Shown piece after piece: positions 1 through 5,403 of a stretch of 38,485 nucleotides of DNA (its first letter is position 1; each line of letters opens with the position of its first letter). The notes beneath the pieces are model-generated. The model saw nothing but the letters and a program-made list of their open reading frames with translations. It searched no databases and was not told the origin of the DNA. This DNA comes from a virus, in the IMG/VR virus record IMGVR_UViG_3300034284_001753, positions 1-38,485 of that record. One strand, written 5' to 3'. The position numbers and the translations under genes are program-made.

Positions 1-1
1 C

Positions 2-460
2 AACACAATCAAATTCTTTTACAATGGAATTAAAATCAACGGCGGGAAACTCCAAGCCTGTTGTTATTTTCGTGACGTTAAAAATGAATCAATACAAATT
101 TGCAAACAATCCAAAAAATCAGATCTCACTAGCCGCTTCTCCAAAGAAGTTGAGGAATTTTTCACGATTAAAAATGACACTGATTTGATGACTGATTGCT
201 TTGATTCTGACAGCATATTGGTATGCCCCGACCATCCTTTGTATTCTGACGTTTTAAAGGCTTTTGAAGACAAAGCACACAAGAACAAAATAAAAGCTGA
301 ACAAAGGCACAAAAAATATATAGCCGCATTGGTTGAGGCTTGCAAAACGGGCTTGCCATCTCTGCACTATAAACTGGCAACAGCCAACAACCCTATTGAC
401 ATAGAGATTTACGAAAAAAGAATCCAAGAATCAAACAAGATCATTTTAGCAAATTCTTAA
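2..460 (+). CDS. Hypothetical early protein, 5' end missing
   Basis: The reading frame is open from base 2 and codes for 152 residues before TAA. The first visible residues, NTIKFFYNGIKINGGKLQ, read like the beginning of a protein. Two other genes here start MNTI, so the ATG probably lies just outside the left edge. The only in-frame start inside the window is around 182-187, which would discard a well-formed N-terminal part. The rest is hydrophilic: an acidic middle is followed by a lysine-rich helix around residues 80-105. No signal peptide or membrane segment is seen. If the genome is circular, the promoter at 38420-38448 would drive it. Function is unknown; the N-terminal motif recalls small phage proteins I cannot name. 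Confidence 0.7.
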   Translation, partial: NTIKFFYNGIKINGGKLQACCYFRDVKNESIQICKQSKKSDLTSRFSKEVEEFFTIKNDTDLMTDCFDSDSILVCPDHPLYSDVLKAFEDKAHKNKIKAEQRHKKYIAALVEACKTGLPSLHYKLATANNPIDIEIYEKRIQESNKIILANS

Positions 461-538
461 TCACAACCAACAAAAGGGGGGATGGTTAATCCCCCCACAT
501 CATCCCAAGAAAAGACGTTCAAAGATTTTGAACAGACT

Positions 539-629
539 TCCCCTTAAGAACCAGCTAACGCTGGGTTTGTTTCATAGGGGATGCTCACCGATAGGCTAAC
601 GCCTCTCTGCCGCTCCCCTAAAGACCCCT
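539..629 (+). ncRNA. Candidate structured RNA with competing stems
   Basis: TCCCCT (539-544), AGGGGA (576-581) and TCCCCT (614-619) can form two mutually exclusive 6-bp stems that share the middle strand. Stem one encloses the perfect hairpin CCAGC-TAAC-GCTGG (551-564). Stem two encloses AGGC-TAAC-GCCT (593-604). A further CCCCT occurs at 625-629. Both apical loops are TAAC closed by C-G, which belongs to the stable UMAC tetraloop class only when read on the plus strand. No ORF or strong ribosome-binding site is present. The element could be a switch, a processed leader or a small RNA. Orientation and existence as RNA are inferred. Confidence 0.45.
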
Positions 630-821
630 AGGCGTATGTGTTTTAAGAATATCTTAAAGGTTATCAAACAATCAGGGTATTGAGCTATTAAGTTTACGCG
701 CACGAGGCTTTGTAACAAACAAAAATCACACTGTCAAGTAAATAAAAACTACACCTTTTTACGTCTGTTTCCTTGTGGTGCTTTTCTGTTTCTCTTTTAA
801 AAAAAAGATGCAATTTTTTCC

Positions 822-850
822 TTGACAAGCTGCAATAATTGCAGTATATC
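822..850 (+). promoter_or_regulatory. Early promoter P1 with internal operator
   Basis: The -35 is TTGACA (822-827), the spacer is 17 bp and the -10 is TATATC (845-850). The spacer contains the perfect palindrome CTGCAAT-A-ATTGCAG (830-844). The same arrangement recurs at 2141-2169 and 38420-38448. It is followed by an AACAAC-rich unstructured leader and the gene at 901. Confidence 0.85.
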
Positions 851-900
851 TGTATATAACAACAACAACACAAGCGTAACCAACAAAGGAAACCAAGACC

Positions 901-1146
901 ATGACAGGATTTAAACCTTACCCTATCAAAAAAGCCCTAGAAATCATACAAAACGCGGAAAACGTTTATGTTTTAGGCCAAATATCTTTTAAAAAACCAA
1001 GCCCAGAAAACAAGTTACGCCAGTATTCGTACTGTGTTGCCCTATCCAAAAAGGACAAAGCTGAAATGATTAAAAAGTTTTCCGAATGGAGAGACGATCT
1101 AACAATGGACCTTGAAATAGACGGCGAAGAAATCTGTATTGGATAA
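901..1146 (+). CDS. Hypothetical early protein, 81 aa
   Basis: A small hydrophilic, probably cytoplasmic protein that is the first gene behind promoter P1. The start is fixed by the cassette AAAGGAAACCAAGACC directly before ATG. The sequence begins MTGFKPYPIKKALEII, contains a possible beta strand (VYVLGQISF, residues 22-30) and a lysine-rich helix near residues 48-62, and ends in an acidic stretch. No family is recognised. Position and high-quality translation signals suggest abundant early expression. Confidence 0.75.
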   Translation: MTGFKPYPIKKALEIIQNAENVYVLGQISFKKPSPENKLRQYSYCVALSKKDKAEMIKKFSEWRDDLTMDLEIDGEEICIG

Positions 1147-1167
1147 CACCATCCTAACCTTTCTTTA

Positions 1168-1205
1168 ACCCCTTTGTTGTATTGTGTCTAAACACACACA
1201 ACAAA
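1168..1205 (+). promoter_or_regulatory. Second-class promoter cassette with dyad
   Basis: TTTAACCCC is followed by TTTGTTG and a -10-like TATTGT at 1180-1185. A normal -35 at 17 bp is lacking. The arms TTTGTTGT (1173-1180) and ACAACAAA (1198-1205) form an 8-bp inverted repeat spanning the -10 and the likely start point. The same block, with TTTAACCC and a TTGTTGG/CCAACAA dyad, precedes the gene at 4828. It may need an activator or be bound by a repressor. Confidence 0.45.
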
Positions 1206-1218
1206 AGGAACCATTACT

Positions 1219-1281
1219 ATGTCTTTTCTTGAAACCCTATCCGTGATTGCCCTAGCCTTTTTCGTCTGGGGCTCTCACTAA
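1219..1281 (+). CDS. Tiny hydrophobic peptide, 20 aa
   Basis: ATG follows the cassette AAAAGGAACCATTACT and opens a 20-codon frame encoding MSFLETLSVIALAFFVWGSH, then TAA. Residues 5-17 are almost all hydrophobic, enough for one short membrane helix. It has its own promoter-like cassette (1168-1205) and the same ribosome-binding design as neighbouring genes, so it is probably translated. Small phage peptides of this kind can act on host membrane proteins, but no specific role can be assigned. Confidence 0.5.
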   Translation: MSFLETLSVIALAFFVWGSH

Positions 1282-1314
1282 ACCAACACACAATCTAACA
1301 AAGGAAACCAAATC

Positions 1315-1587
1315 ATGTCCACCACAGTTTTAAAAACAAAAACCATCACATTGCTTGCTATAGGATCCACACCGGATCACCTTTTAAAGGCGATTGCATC
1401 ACACTGGTGCTCTCCCGTTTGTGCTTACGCTATCAAAGGCGATAAAATCCTTCGCACAAAAGACAACAGCTCTGTGGAAAGCCACAGAATCGTTTTTAAA
1501 CGTAACCAATACCGTTTTGAACGTGTGGACCTTCACAAAAAATCTACAAAACCAAAACCTGAAACAAACAAACCAATCCCCTACTAA
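1315..1587 (+). CDS. Hypothetical early protein, 90 aa
   Basis: The start is set by AAAGGAAACCAAATC before ATG. The protein is basic, with beta-rich stretches (KTITLLAIGS at residues 8-17; SHRIVFKRNQYRFERV further on) and a Lys/Pro-rich C-terminal tail (KPKPETNKP). No membrane segment or known domain is recognised. Basic charge and small size would fit nucleic-acid binding, but this is only a guess. The next gene begins 13 bases after the stop, so the two are cotranscribed. Confidence 0.7.
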   Translation: MSTTVLKTKTITLLAIGSTPDHLLKAIASHWCSPVCAYAIKGDKILRTKDNSSVESHRIVFKRNQYRFERVDLHKKSTKPKPETNKPIPY

Positions 1588-1600
1588 AGGAAACCAAACC

Positions 1601-1918
1601 ATGTTTATCCAAACCACCCAACCATCTCAATACGAAGCCGCCTTGCAACTTTTCTCATCCCGTCTCTATCCTTGGGATTGTGACCTTGAGGCGTGCGTTG
1701 CGATTGCTGAATATCTCTGGGATCAATCCGAAGAGGCAGGTGGTACGCCGTTCAATTTTGACGTGGTGGACCTTGCAAACAGCTGGGCCGTTTATGATGA
1801 CCTTGAGGCCTTTAACAAAGACCACAACACCACCTTTGAGAACGTCGAAGACATAAACTGCTTAACCCAAATCGTCCCGCTCTCCGGTGAGCGTTTTCTT
1901 GCCGAAAACTTTATTTAA
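1601..1918 (+). CDS. Hypothetical acidic early protein, 105 aa
   Basis: The frame is open further upstream, but ATG at 1601 is preceded by AAAGGAAACCAAACC and lies just after the previous stop, so this start is preferred. The product is acidic and aromatic, with Tyr-Leu-Trp and Trp-Ala-Val-Tyr-Asp-Asp segments (about residues 38-70), and looks like a compact soluble helical protein. Very acidic small early proteins can be DNA mimics or inhibitors of host enzymes; no family is recognised, so function stays open. Confidence 0.7.
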   Translation: MFIQTTQPSQYEAALQLFSSRLYPWDCDLEACVAIAEYLWDQSEEAGGTPFNFDVVDLANSWAVYDDLEAFNKDHNTTFENVEDINCLTQIVPLSGERFLAENFI

Positions 1919-1931
1919 AGGAAACCAAACC

Positions 1932-2123
1932 ATGAACCCCAAAATCACCCTAAAAATCACCAAAGGCAACAGCGGATACGTGCTGGGATACCTTGTCAAA
2001 TCAAACGGCAAAATCCTGTTCACAAAAAGAGAATCGTCGCAATTTGTCAGCAGACAGGCCGCCCAATATTACGGACAATGCATTATCAAAGAAGCCGCTC
2101 AACTGGGATATTTCCCCGTTTGA
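1932..2123 (+). CDS. Hypothetical early protein, 63 aa
   Basis: ATG at 1932 follows AAAGGAAACCAAACC, identical to the cassette of the gene before it. An upstream in-frame ATG (1887) lies inside that gene and lacks such a site. The protein has a beta-hairpin-like N-terminal half (KITLKITKGNSGYVLGYLVK) and a helical half with GQCIIKEAAQLGYFPV. It is soluble and of unknown function. It is the last gene before promoter P2. Confidence 0.68.
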   Translation: MNPKITLKITKGNSGYVLGYLVKSNGKILFTKRESSQFVSRQAAQYYGQCIIKEAAQLGYFPV

Positions 2124-2140
2124 ATGATGCAATTTCTTCC

Positions 2141-2169
2141 TTGACAGCCTGCAAGTATTGCCGTATTGT
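2141..2169 (+). promoter_or_regulatory. Early promoter P2 with internal operator
   Basis: TTGACA (2141-2146), 17-bp spacer, TATTGT (2164-2169). The spacer holds CTGCAAG-T-ATTGCCG (2149-2163), a slightly degenerate copy of the P1 palindrome. The upstream bases GATGCAATTTCTTCC also match P1. Confidence 0.85.
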
Positions 2170-2199
2170 GTATCTATCATCAACAAAAGGAAGCCAACC

Positions 2200-2637
2200 A
2201 TGACCGACGAAAACCCCTTAAAAACCCATTGCCTTGACGCACTAGAGGCACAACTTAAGCGCAATCTTTTTGAAACAGAGCGTGAAACCTTAGACGTGAT
2301 CTGCAATCTTTTGCCGCTGTATTATCATAGCCGCACGGGGGAGCCGCTTTATCCTAAAATCAGTTGGGGTTTTGAATTTCACTTGACATGGACCTTGCCT
2401 AGTATTGTTTACAATTCATTTACAATACATTTTAGTGATGAAACCGGAATAAACTATGTCATTAAATTACCACACGAAACCAAAGAAGTGTACCAAAAAA
2501 GCCACTTGTATTACATAGAACCCGATAAAAGAAAGGAAATGGAACCCGTCTTTTTATCGGGCCTCTATAAGGCCTACACCGACTTTTTTCTCGATCCCGA
2601 CTATGAACCAACGACCCAAAGGAACCACCACAAATGA
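2200..2637 (+). CDS. Hypothetical early protein, 145 aa
   Basis: The start at 2200 follows AAAAGGAAGCCAACC and lies at a suitable distance from P2. The longer frame from 2158 would begin upstream of the likely transcription start. The protein is soluble, with a helical N-terminal third (DALEAQLKRNLFETERETLD), an aromatic beta-rich centre (WGFEFHLTWTLPSIVYNSF) and a helical C-terminus. The stop overlaps the next start as ATGA, so translation of the HTH gene is probably coupled. Function is unknown. Confidence 0.75.
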   Translation: MTDENPLKTHCLDALEAQLKRNLFETERETLDVICNLLPLYYHSRTGEPLYPKISWGFEFHLTWTLPSIVYNSFTIHFSDETGINYVIKLPHETKEVYQKSHLYYIEPDKRKEMEPVFLSGLYKAYTDFFLDPDYEPTTQRNHHK

Positions 2638-2825
2638 CACCCGAGCAATTTAAACAAGCAAGACTACACTTGGGTGTCAGTCAAACAAGACTATGCGCTC
2701 TTGTGGGGAAATGCGTTCGCACGATCCGATCCTATGAATCCGGCGAATACCCCATCCCCAAATCTATGGAACTGCTTATCAAGCATCTTATCAAACAAAA
2801 GGACCAATCCAATGAACCAAAATAA
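2634..2825 (+). CDS. Small XRE-type HTH regulator, 63 aa
   Basis: This is a minimal Cro/C1-type helix-turn-helix protein. Residues 4-50 show the pattern: FKQARLHLGVSQTRLCALVG gives helices 1 and 2, and CVRTIRSYESG gives the recognition helix and the usual turn to helix 4. Length equals a bare DNA-binding domain, as in Cro-like proteins. The start overlaps the upstream stop (ATGA). It is expressed from P2, which carries the CTGCAAT/ATTGCMG operator, so autoregulation through that operator is an attractive but untested inference. It is one of two HTH proteins in the window. Confidence 0.8.
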   Translation: MTPEQFKQARLHLGVSQTRLCALVGKCVRTIRSYESGEYPIPKSMELLIKHLIKQKDQSNEPK

Positions 2826-3066
2826 CATCCTTACCTACCAAATGATTGACAATCTCATCCATGATATCTTTGGACAAACCGACGAACGCGCAAAACTACA
2901 AGCCTTCGCCGCCCGTATTCTGCTAGAGCAACAGAAACTGAATAGCCCATGCCTAACCAACAAATGGGGTAAAGAACACGCCGAAACGTCTTACCTCTCG
3001 CCAGAATACAATCCCTATAGCCCCTTTAAATTCCCCATCATTAACCATCAAATCAAAGGAGCATAA
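2812..3066 (+). CDS. Hypothetical early protein, 84 aa
   Basis: ATG at 2812 follows AAAGGACCAATCCA and overlaps the end of the HTH gene by 14 bases. The in-frame extension to 2674 lies wholly within that gene and is not preferred. The N-terminal half is helical (YQMIDNLIHDIFGQTDERAK, then FAARILLEQQ). The C-terminal half is rich in Pro, Tyr and Asn and looks disordered. No domain is recognised. The next ATG follows 2 bases after the stop. Confidence 0.65.
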   Translation: MNQNNILTYQMIDNLIHDIFGQTDERAKLQAFAARILLEQQKLNSPCLTNKWGKEHAETSYLSPEYNPYSPFKFPIINHQIKGA

Positions 3067-3068
3067 CC

Positions 3069-3350
3069 ATGGAAGGCGACTTTCTAAAATCTCACAAGAC
3101 ACGCACCTTAATACAGTCTTTTTTGAGATCAAAATACCCAAACTGTCGTTTTAGAATAGGGTACACCATCGAGCGCAATCAATGGGAGCTTGGTATAGGC
3201 ACATCTAATAACGACACTTTTTTTGGTAACGACTTTGGCTTGACAGGTGTTTTAGAAAAGGCAAATAACCAACAGGATTTTTTAAACATTTTACTTAAAC
3301 ACGTAGACATCCAAGCAAAATCCATCATAAAACAATCAAAAGGAGAATAA
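3069..3350 (+). CDS. Hypothetical early protein, 93 aa
   Basis: The start follows AAAGGAGCATAACC. The protein is soluble and mixed alpha/beta: a basic helix (THK-type residues, then LIQSFLRSKYPN), two predicted beta strands (CRFRIGYTI and QWELGIGTS), and a C-terminal helix (QQDFLNILLKHVDIQAKSII). No signal or membrane segment is present. No family is recognised. It sits in a run of tightly spaced genes sharing the same ribosome-binding cassette. Confidence 0.7.
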   Translation: MEGDFLKSHKTRTLIQSFLRSKYPNCRFRIGYTIERNQWELGIGTSNNDTFFGNDFGLTGVLEKANNQQDFLNILLKHVDIQAKSIIKQSKGE

Positions 3351-3380
3351 CCATGAACACCATCTACATCCAAAAACTAC
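3339..3380 (+). repeat. 42-bp direct repeat, copy 1
   Basis: The bases from AAAGGAGAATAACC through the first nine codons (MNTIYIQKL) of the gene at 3353 are identical to 3903-3944. The repeat covers the ribosome-binding site and start codon. Confidence 0.9.
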
Positions 3381-3733
3381 TTAATTACGTCCAAAAAAAT
3401 TACGACGATTTACAATATGACAGAGGACTTTTTCACTGGTTAATGATATTATCTGGCTTTTTAAGTTTTGCTTTACCCGTGTATCTTTTTGCCACAGATC
3501 AGGCAAATCTTTTAGCCATAATCTTTCTTTGTGTTGGCCCTATCGGTTTATTTTTTTGGGATTTGACTGAGACAAAACAAAAAATCTCTTTTTTTTGGCG
3601 GGAAGTATCTACTTTTTTTGCTTTTAATTTTATGATTTTTTTTATTTCCACGGCGATAGCAACGATGGCAATGGCAGATAAGATTGAAATGGAAGAAAAA
3701 ATTAAAGCAACAAAGGAGACCAACCATGATTAA
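3353..3733 (+). CDS. Small integral membrane protein, 126 aa
   Basis: Three hydrophobic segments are visible, about residues 28-46, 52-69 and 87-106, with a charged Lys/Glu C-terminus. It would sit in the inner membrane. The first nine residues (MNTIYIQKL) and the ribosome-binding site are an exact copy of those of the gene at 3917, although the rest of the two proteins is unrelated. The 3' end overlaps the next gene by 8 bases. Early phage membrane proteins may alter host permeability or block superinfection; no family is recognised here. Confidence 0.72.
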   Translation: MNTIYIQKLLNYVQKNYDDLQYDRGLFHWLMILSGFLSFALPVYLFATDQANLLAIIFLCVGPIGLFFWDLTETKQKISFFWREVSTFFAFNFMIFFISTAIATMAMADKIEMEEKIKATKETNHD

Positions 3734-3914
3734 TGATTTTTTTATAGTTTTAGGAGTTCATAAATGGAGGCAATTACTCGTGAATGGATCTCCCCTTTGT
3801 ACAGTAAATCTTGGCATAGGGTTTTGCCCTGTTTTTTCAACCCGAGAAGAGGCAGAAAAAGAATACCCAGATAAGGAAATTATGCAAATCAAAACAGAAA
3901 ACAAAGGAGAATAA
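3726..3914 (+). CDS. Hypothetical early protein, 62 aa
   Basis: ATG at 3726 follows AAAGGAGACCAACC and overlaps the preceding gene's end. An earlier in-frame ATG (3684) lies inside that gene and is less likely. The sequence suggests a small beta-rich soluble fold (FFIVLGVHKWRQLLVNGS, then CTVNLGIGFCPVFSTREEAE), with the ending resembling the conserved tail of compact phage proteins. Function is unknown. Confidence 0.62.
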   Translation: MINDFFIVLGVHKWRQLLVNGSPLCTVNLGIGFCPVFSTREEAEKEYPDKEIMQIKTENKGE

Positions 3915-3944
3915 CCATGAACACCATCTACATCCAAAAACTAC
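3903..3944 (+). repeat. 42-bp direct repeat, copy 2
   Basis: Identical to 3339-3380. It spans the Shine-Dalgarno sequence, ATG and the codons for MNTIYIQKL of the next gene. Divergence begins immediately after the codon pair for KL. Confidence 0.9.
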
Positions 3945-4147
3945 GTGACCTCGGTTTTTATTCGCGCTGCATGGACCAAATGGAAGAACACGGACACAAG
4001 GCCCTTTTTGTCAACGAAGAAGGCCGCAGGGCAACCGTAACGCTGGCAGAATGCAGAACAGAGATCAAGAACATCAACCATGACCTGATGCTGCTTAAAA
4101 CGTCCATGCCGCATGAATGGACAGAACACTATAAGCACGTATCGTGA
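3917..4147 (+). CDS. Hypothetical early protein, 76 aa
   Basis: It is soluble and charged, starting MNTIYIQKL like the gene at 3353, then a Cys/His/Met-rich segment (FYSRCMDQMEEHGHKALF) and a helical C-terminal half (NINHDLMLLKTSMPHEW). The start is fixed by AAAGGAGAATAACC. Conserved first residues next to an unrelated body suggest that the front end was copied by recombination. No known family is recognised. Confidence 0.7.
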   Translation: MNTIYIQKLRDLGFYSRCMDQMEEHGHKALFVNEEGRRATVTLAECRTEIKNINHDLMLLKTSMPHEWTEHYKHVS

Positions 4148-4154
4148 GGGGAAT

Positions 4155-4421
4155 ATGAAAAGCCCATCTTTTTACATCATCCTTGATCTGTTTTTTATCC
4201 TTTTGTCTTTGCTGCTGTGCTCAGGCTTTTTGTACCTGCTTAAAAATGACGACGGCACATCTTTACCTTTGCCCGTGATCCTAGCCCCTGTGGGCGTTGG
4301 TCTAGCCAGCCTGTGCCTTTGCATTGCCCTAGCCTCCCTTGCCGATTCCATCCACTTCTTTATGAAACGGAAACGCAAAAAACAACCCGACGAAAAAAAC
4401 GTTTACTCAATCTTGGACTAA
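4155..4421 (+). CDS. Two-helix membrane protein, 88 aa
   Basis: Start at ATG 4155 with GAGGGGAAT upstream; the upstream in-frame ATG at 4113 lies inside the previous gene. Two hydrophobic segments occur, about residues 6-29 and 38-66, separated by a short polar loop (KNDDGTS). A strongly basic tail (KRKRKKQ) should stay in the cytoplasm. Probably an inner-membrane protein. Holin-like topology is possible, but a separate lysis cassette exists at 14064-15868, so this is not called a holin. Confidence 0.68.
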   Translation: MKSPSFYIILDLFFILLSLLLCSGFLYLLKNDDGTSLPLPVILAPVGVGLASLCLCIALASLADSIHFFMKRKRKKQPDEKNVYSILD

Positions 4422-4425
4422 ACCC

Positions 4426-4557
4426 ATGCAATACGAAATCTACACCCTGATTTACCTCCTCAAAGGAGCAATCCTTAAATCCATGACAGGAAAACCTTTA
4501 CCAGATGCAGCAAAACCTTTGATTTTAAAACTAAAAAAAGAACTGGAAAATCAATAA
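4426..4557 (+). CDS. Small hypothetical protein, 43 aa
   Basis: ATG at 4426 begins 4 bases after the previous stop and encodes MQYEIYTLIYLLKGAILKSM and a Lys-rich helix ending in LENQ. No strong Shine-Dalgarno is visible, so reinitiation after the upstream gene is likely. It fills an otherwise empty gap between two membrane-protein genes and is followed after 11 bases by the next gene. It may be an amphipathic peptide. Coding status rests on position and composition. Confidence 0.45.
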   Translation: MQYEIYTLIYLLKGAILKSMTGKPLPDAAKPLILKLKKELENQ

Positions 4558-4568
4558 AGGAAACGTTT

Positions 4569-4769
4569 ATGAATTTATTTATTATGATTTCTTTCACTAT
4601 CTTCATTATCGGTGCTCCATTTGCCGTGCTGTATTATCAATCACTCAAATTAGACAAACAGATTGCTCAAGAGATTAAGGGAATTTATGAAACTTACGAA
4701 AAAATCAAGGATGTAATACGAGAAATAAAGGAAATGAAACAAGAAATAATAGAACGGGAAAATCAATAA
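4569..4769 (+). CDS. Membrane-anchored coiled-coil protein, 66 aa
   Basis: One N-terminal transmembrane helix (about residues 4-24) is followed by a highly charged Lys/Glu/Ile helix to the C-terminus with heptad-like spacing. The start follows AAAGGAAACGTTT. The layout resembles small spanin- or XhlA-like proteins, but the gene sits far from the lysis cassette, so the role is open. The preceding 43-aa gene ends with the same residues ENQ, suggesting local duplication of 3' ends. Confidence 0.62.
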   Translation: MNLFIMISFTIFIIGAPFAVLYYQSLKLDKQIAQEIKGIYETYEKIKDVIREIKEMKQEIIERENQ

Positions 4770-4781
4770 TTTTTTAACCCT

Positions 4782-4814
4782 TTGTTGGTATGGTAAACAC
4801 ACATCAACCAACAA
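4782..4814 (+). promoter_or_regulatory. Second-class promoter cassette with dyad
   Basis: TTTAACCC, then TTGTTGG (4782-4788), a -10-like TATGGT (4789-4794), and the matching arm CCAACAA (4808-4814). It resembles 1168-1205 base by base. No -35 of the usual type stands 17 bp upstream. It precedes a gene for a membrane protein. Confidence 0.42.
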
Positions 4815-4827
4815 GGAGACCACTACC

Positions 4828-5127
4828 ATGTTACCGTTTCAATACCTCTTTATTGCCGCCGCCGCTATGTGGGGACTATCACAAATAATCCCCGCCAACC
4901 ACATCCAAATCAAAATGCAAAGCACGTCTGCTTTGATTATGATGATGATTGGCATGACCATCACAGGCGTTATCACCATCCCTCAATTCGAGCCTGAGAA
5001 GCCTCTGAAGTACCTTGAGCCTTCGCAAGCCGTGCTGCGCGAAAACAATACTGCCCGTATCAAGCCTATGGACACCTTCGGGCCAGATGACCTTGACCGC
5101 GACATCAAACGCTTGGGGAAATACTAA
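4828..5127 (+). CDS. Small membrane protein, 99 aa
   Basis: The start follows AAGGAGACCACTACC. Two hydrophobic helices are seen (about residues 5-22 and 33-51), the second Met-rich, followed by a polar C-terminal half with Pro and charged residues (PQFEPEKPLKYLEPSQ). It is the last gene of the rightward early block and is followed directly by the bidirectional terminator at 5133-5160. It is probably expressed from the cassette at 4782-4814. No family is recognised. Confidence 0.72.
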   Translation: MLPFQYLFIAAAAMWGLSQIIPANHIQIKMQSTSALIMMMIGMTITGVITIPQFEPEKPLKYLEPSQAVLRENNTARIKPMDTFGPDDLDRDIKRLGKY

Positions 5128-5132
5128 GGGAG

Positions 5133-5160
5133 AAAGGGACGGTTTTTAATCGTCCCTTTT
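5133..5160. terminator. Bidirectional Rho-independent terminator
   Basis: The stem AAAGGGACG/CGTCCCTTT has a 9-base loop and is followed by TTTTT on the plus strand. On the minus strand the reverse complement likewise ends in a T-rich run. It separates the convergent blocks ending at 5127 (plus) and 5146 (minus). The minus-strand stop codon lies in the loop. Confidence 0.88.
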
Positions 5161-5403
5161 TAATTGCAACGCCTCTTTTCCCAATCTGGCTTGTTCTGCC
5201 TGCATAAATTCTTTTATCCAAGGCGTGTCTTCTTTGGGATTCCGAACACCAAATTCCCTAAGAATCTCTAATCCTAAAACCAACAAATCATCATCATCAG
5301 CCATAGGTGATAGATACCCATATCTTGTGCGACGATGACCAAACAAATCATCAATCACATTGACAATTCTGTCTTCCAAAGGTTCCATCAATTCTGCCAC
5401 CAC
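5146..5403 (-). CDS. Hypothetical acidic protein, 85 aa
   Basis: This is the last gene of the leftward block driven from 7138-7166. It overlaps the upstream gene by 16 bases, implying coupled translation. The protein is acidic and helical, with a run of four Asp near residues 36-39 (PMADDDDLLVLGLEILREFG) and a Glu/Gln/Arg-rich C-terminus. No signal peptide or membrane helix is seen. The acidic character would suit a DNA-mimic or inhibitor, but there is no family evidence. Confidence 0.68.
   Translation of the reverse strand: MVAELMEPLEDRIVNVIDDLFGHRRTRYGYLSPMADDDDLLVLGLEILREFGVRNPKEDTPWIKEFMQAEQARLGKEALQLKRDD

Larger units (their letters stand above)
461..900. other. Gene-free leader region with hairpins
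   Basis: No credible ORF lies in these 440 bases. A G6AT/ATC6 hairpin (476-496, loop GGTTA) follows the first gene but has no T tract on the plus strand. Next comes the multi-hairpin block at 539-629, listed separately. The inverted repeat TTTAAGA/TCTTAAA follows near 641-657. The stretch 700-820 is AT-rich and ends at the promoter at 822-850. The region may hold a processed leader RNA, a packaging site or an origin; the sequence alone does not decide. Confidence 0.6.

Noticed and set aside
24-188. 54-aa ORF starting ATG at 24
   Set aside because: It overlaps the better frame that continues from base 2 to 460; no ribosome-binding site is visible.
476-496. GC hairpin after the first gene as a rightward terminator
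   Set aside because: The stem is strong, but no T tract follows on the plus strand.
4155-4421. Two-helix membrane protein as a second holin
   Set aside because: Topology alone is not enough, and it is far from the lysis genes.
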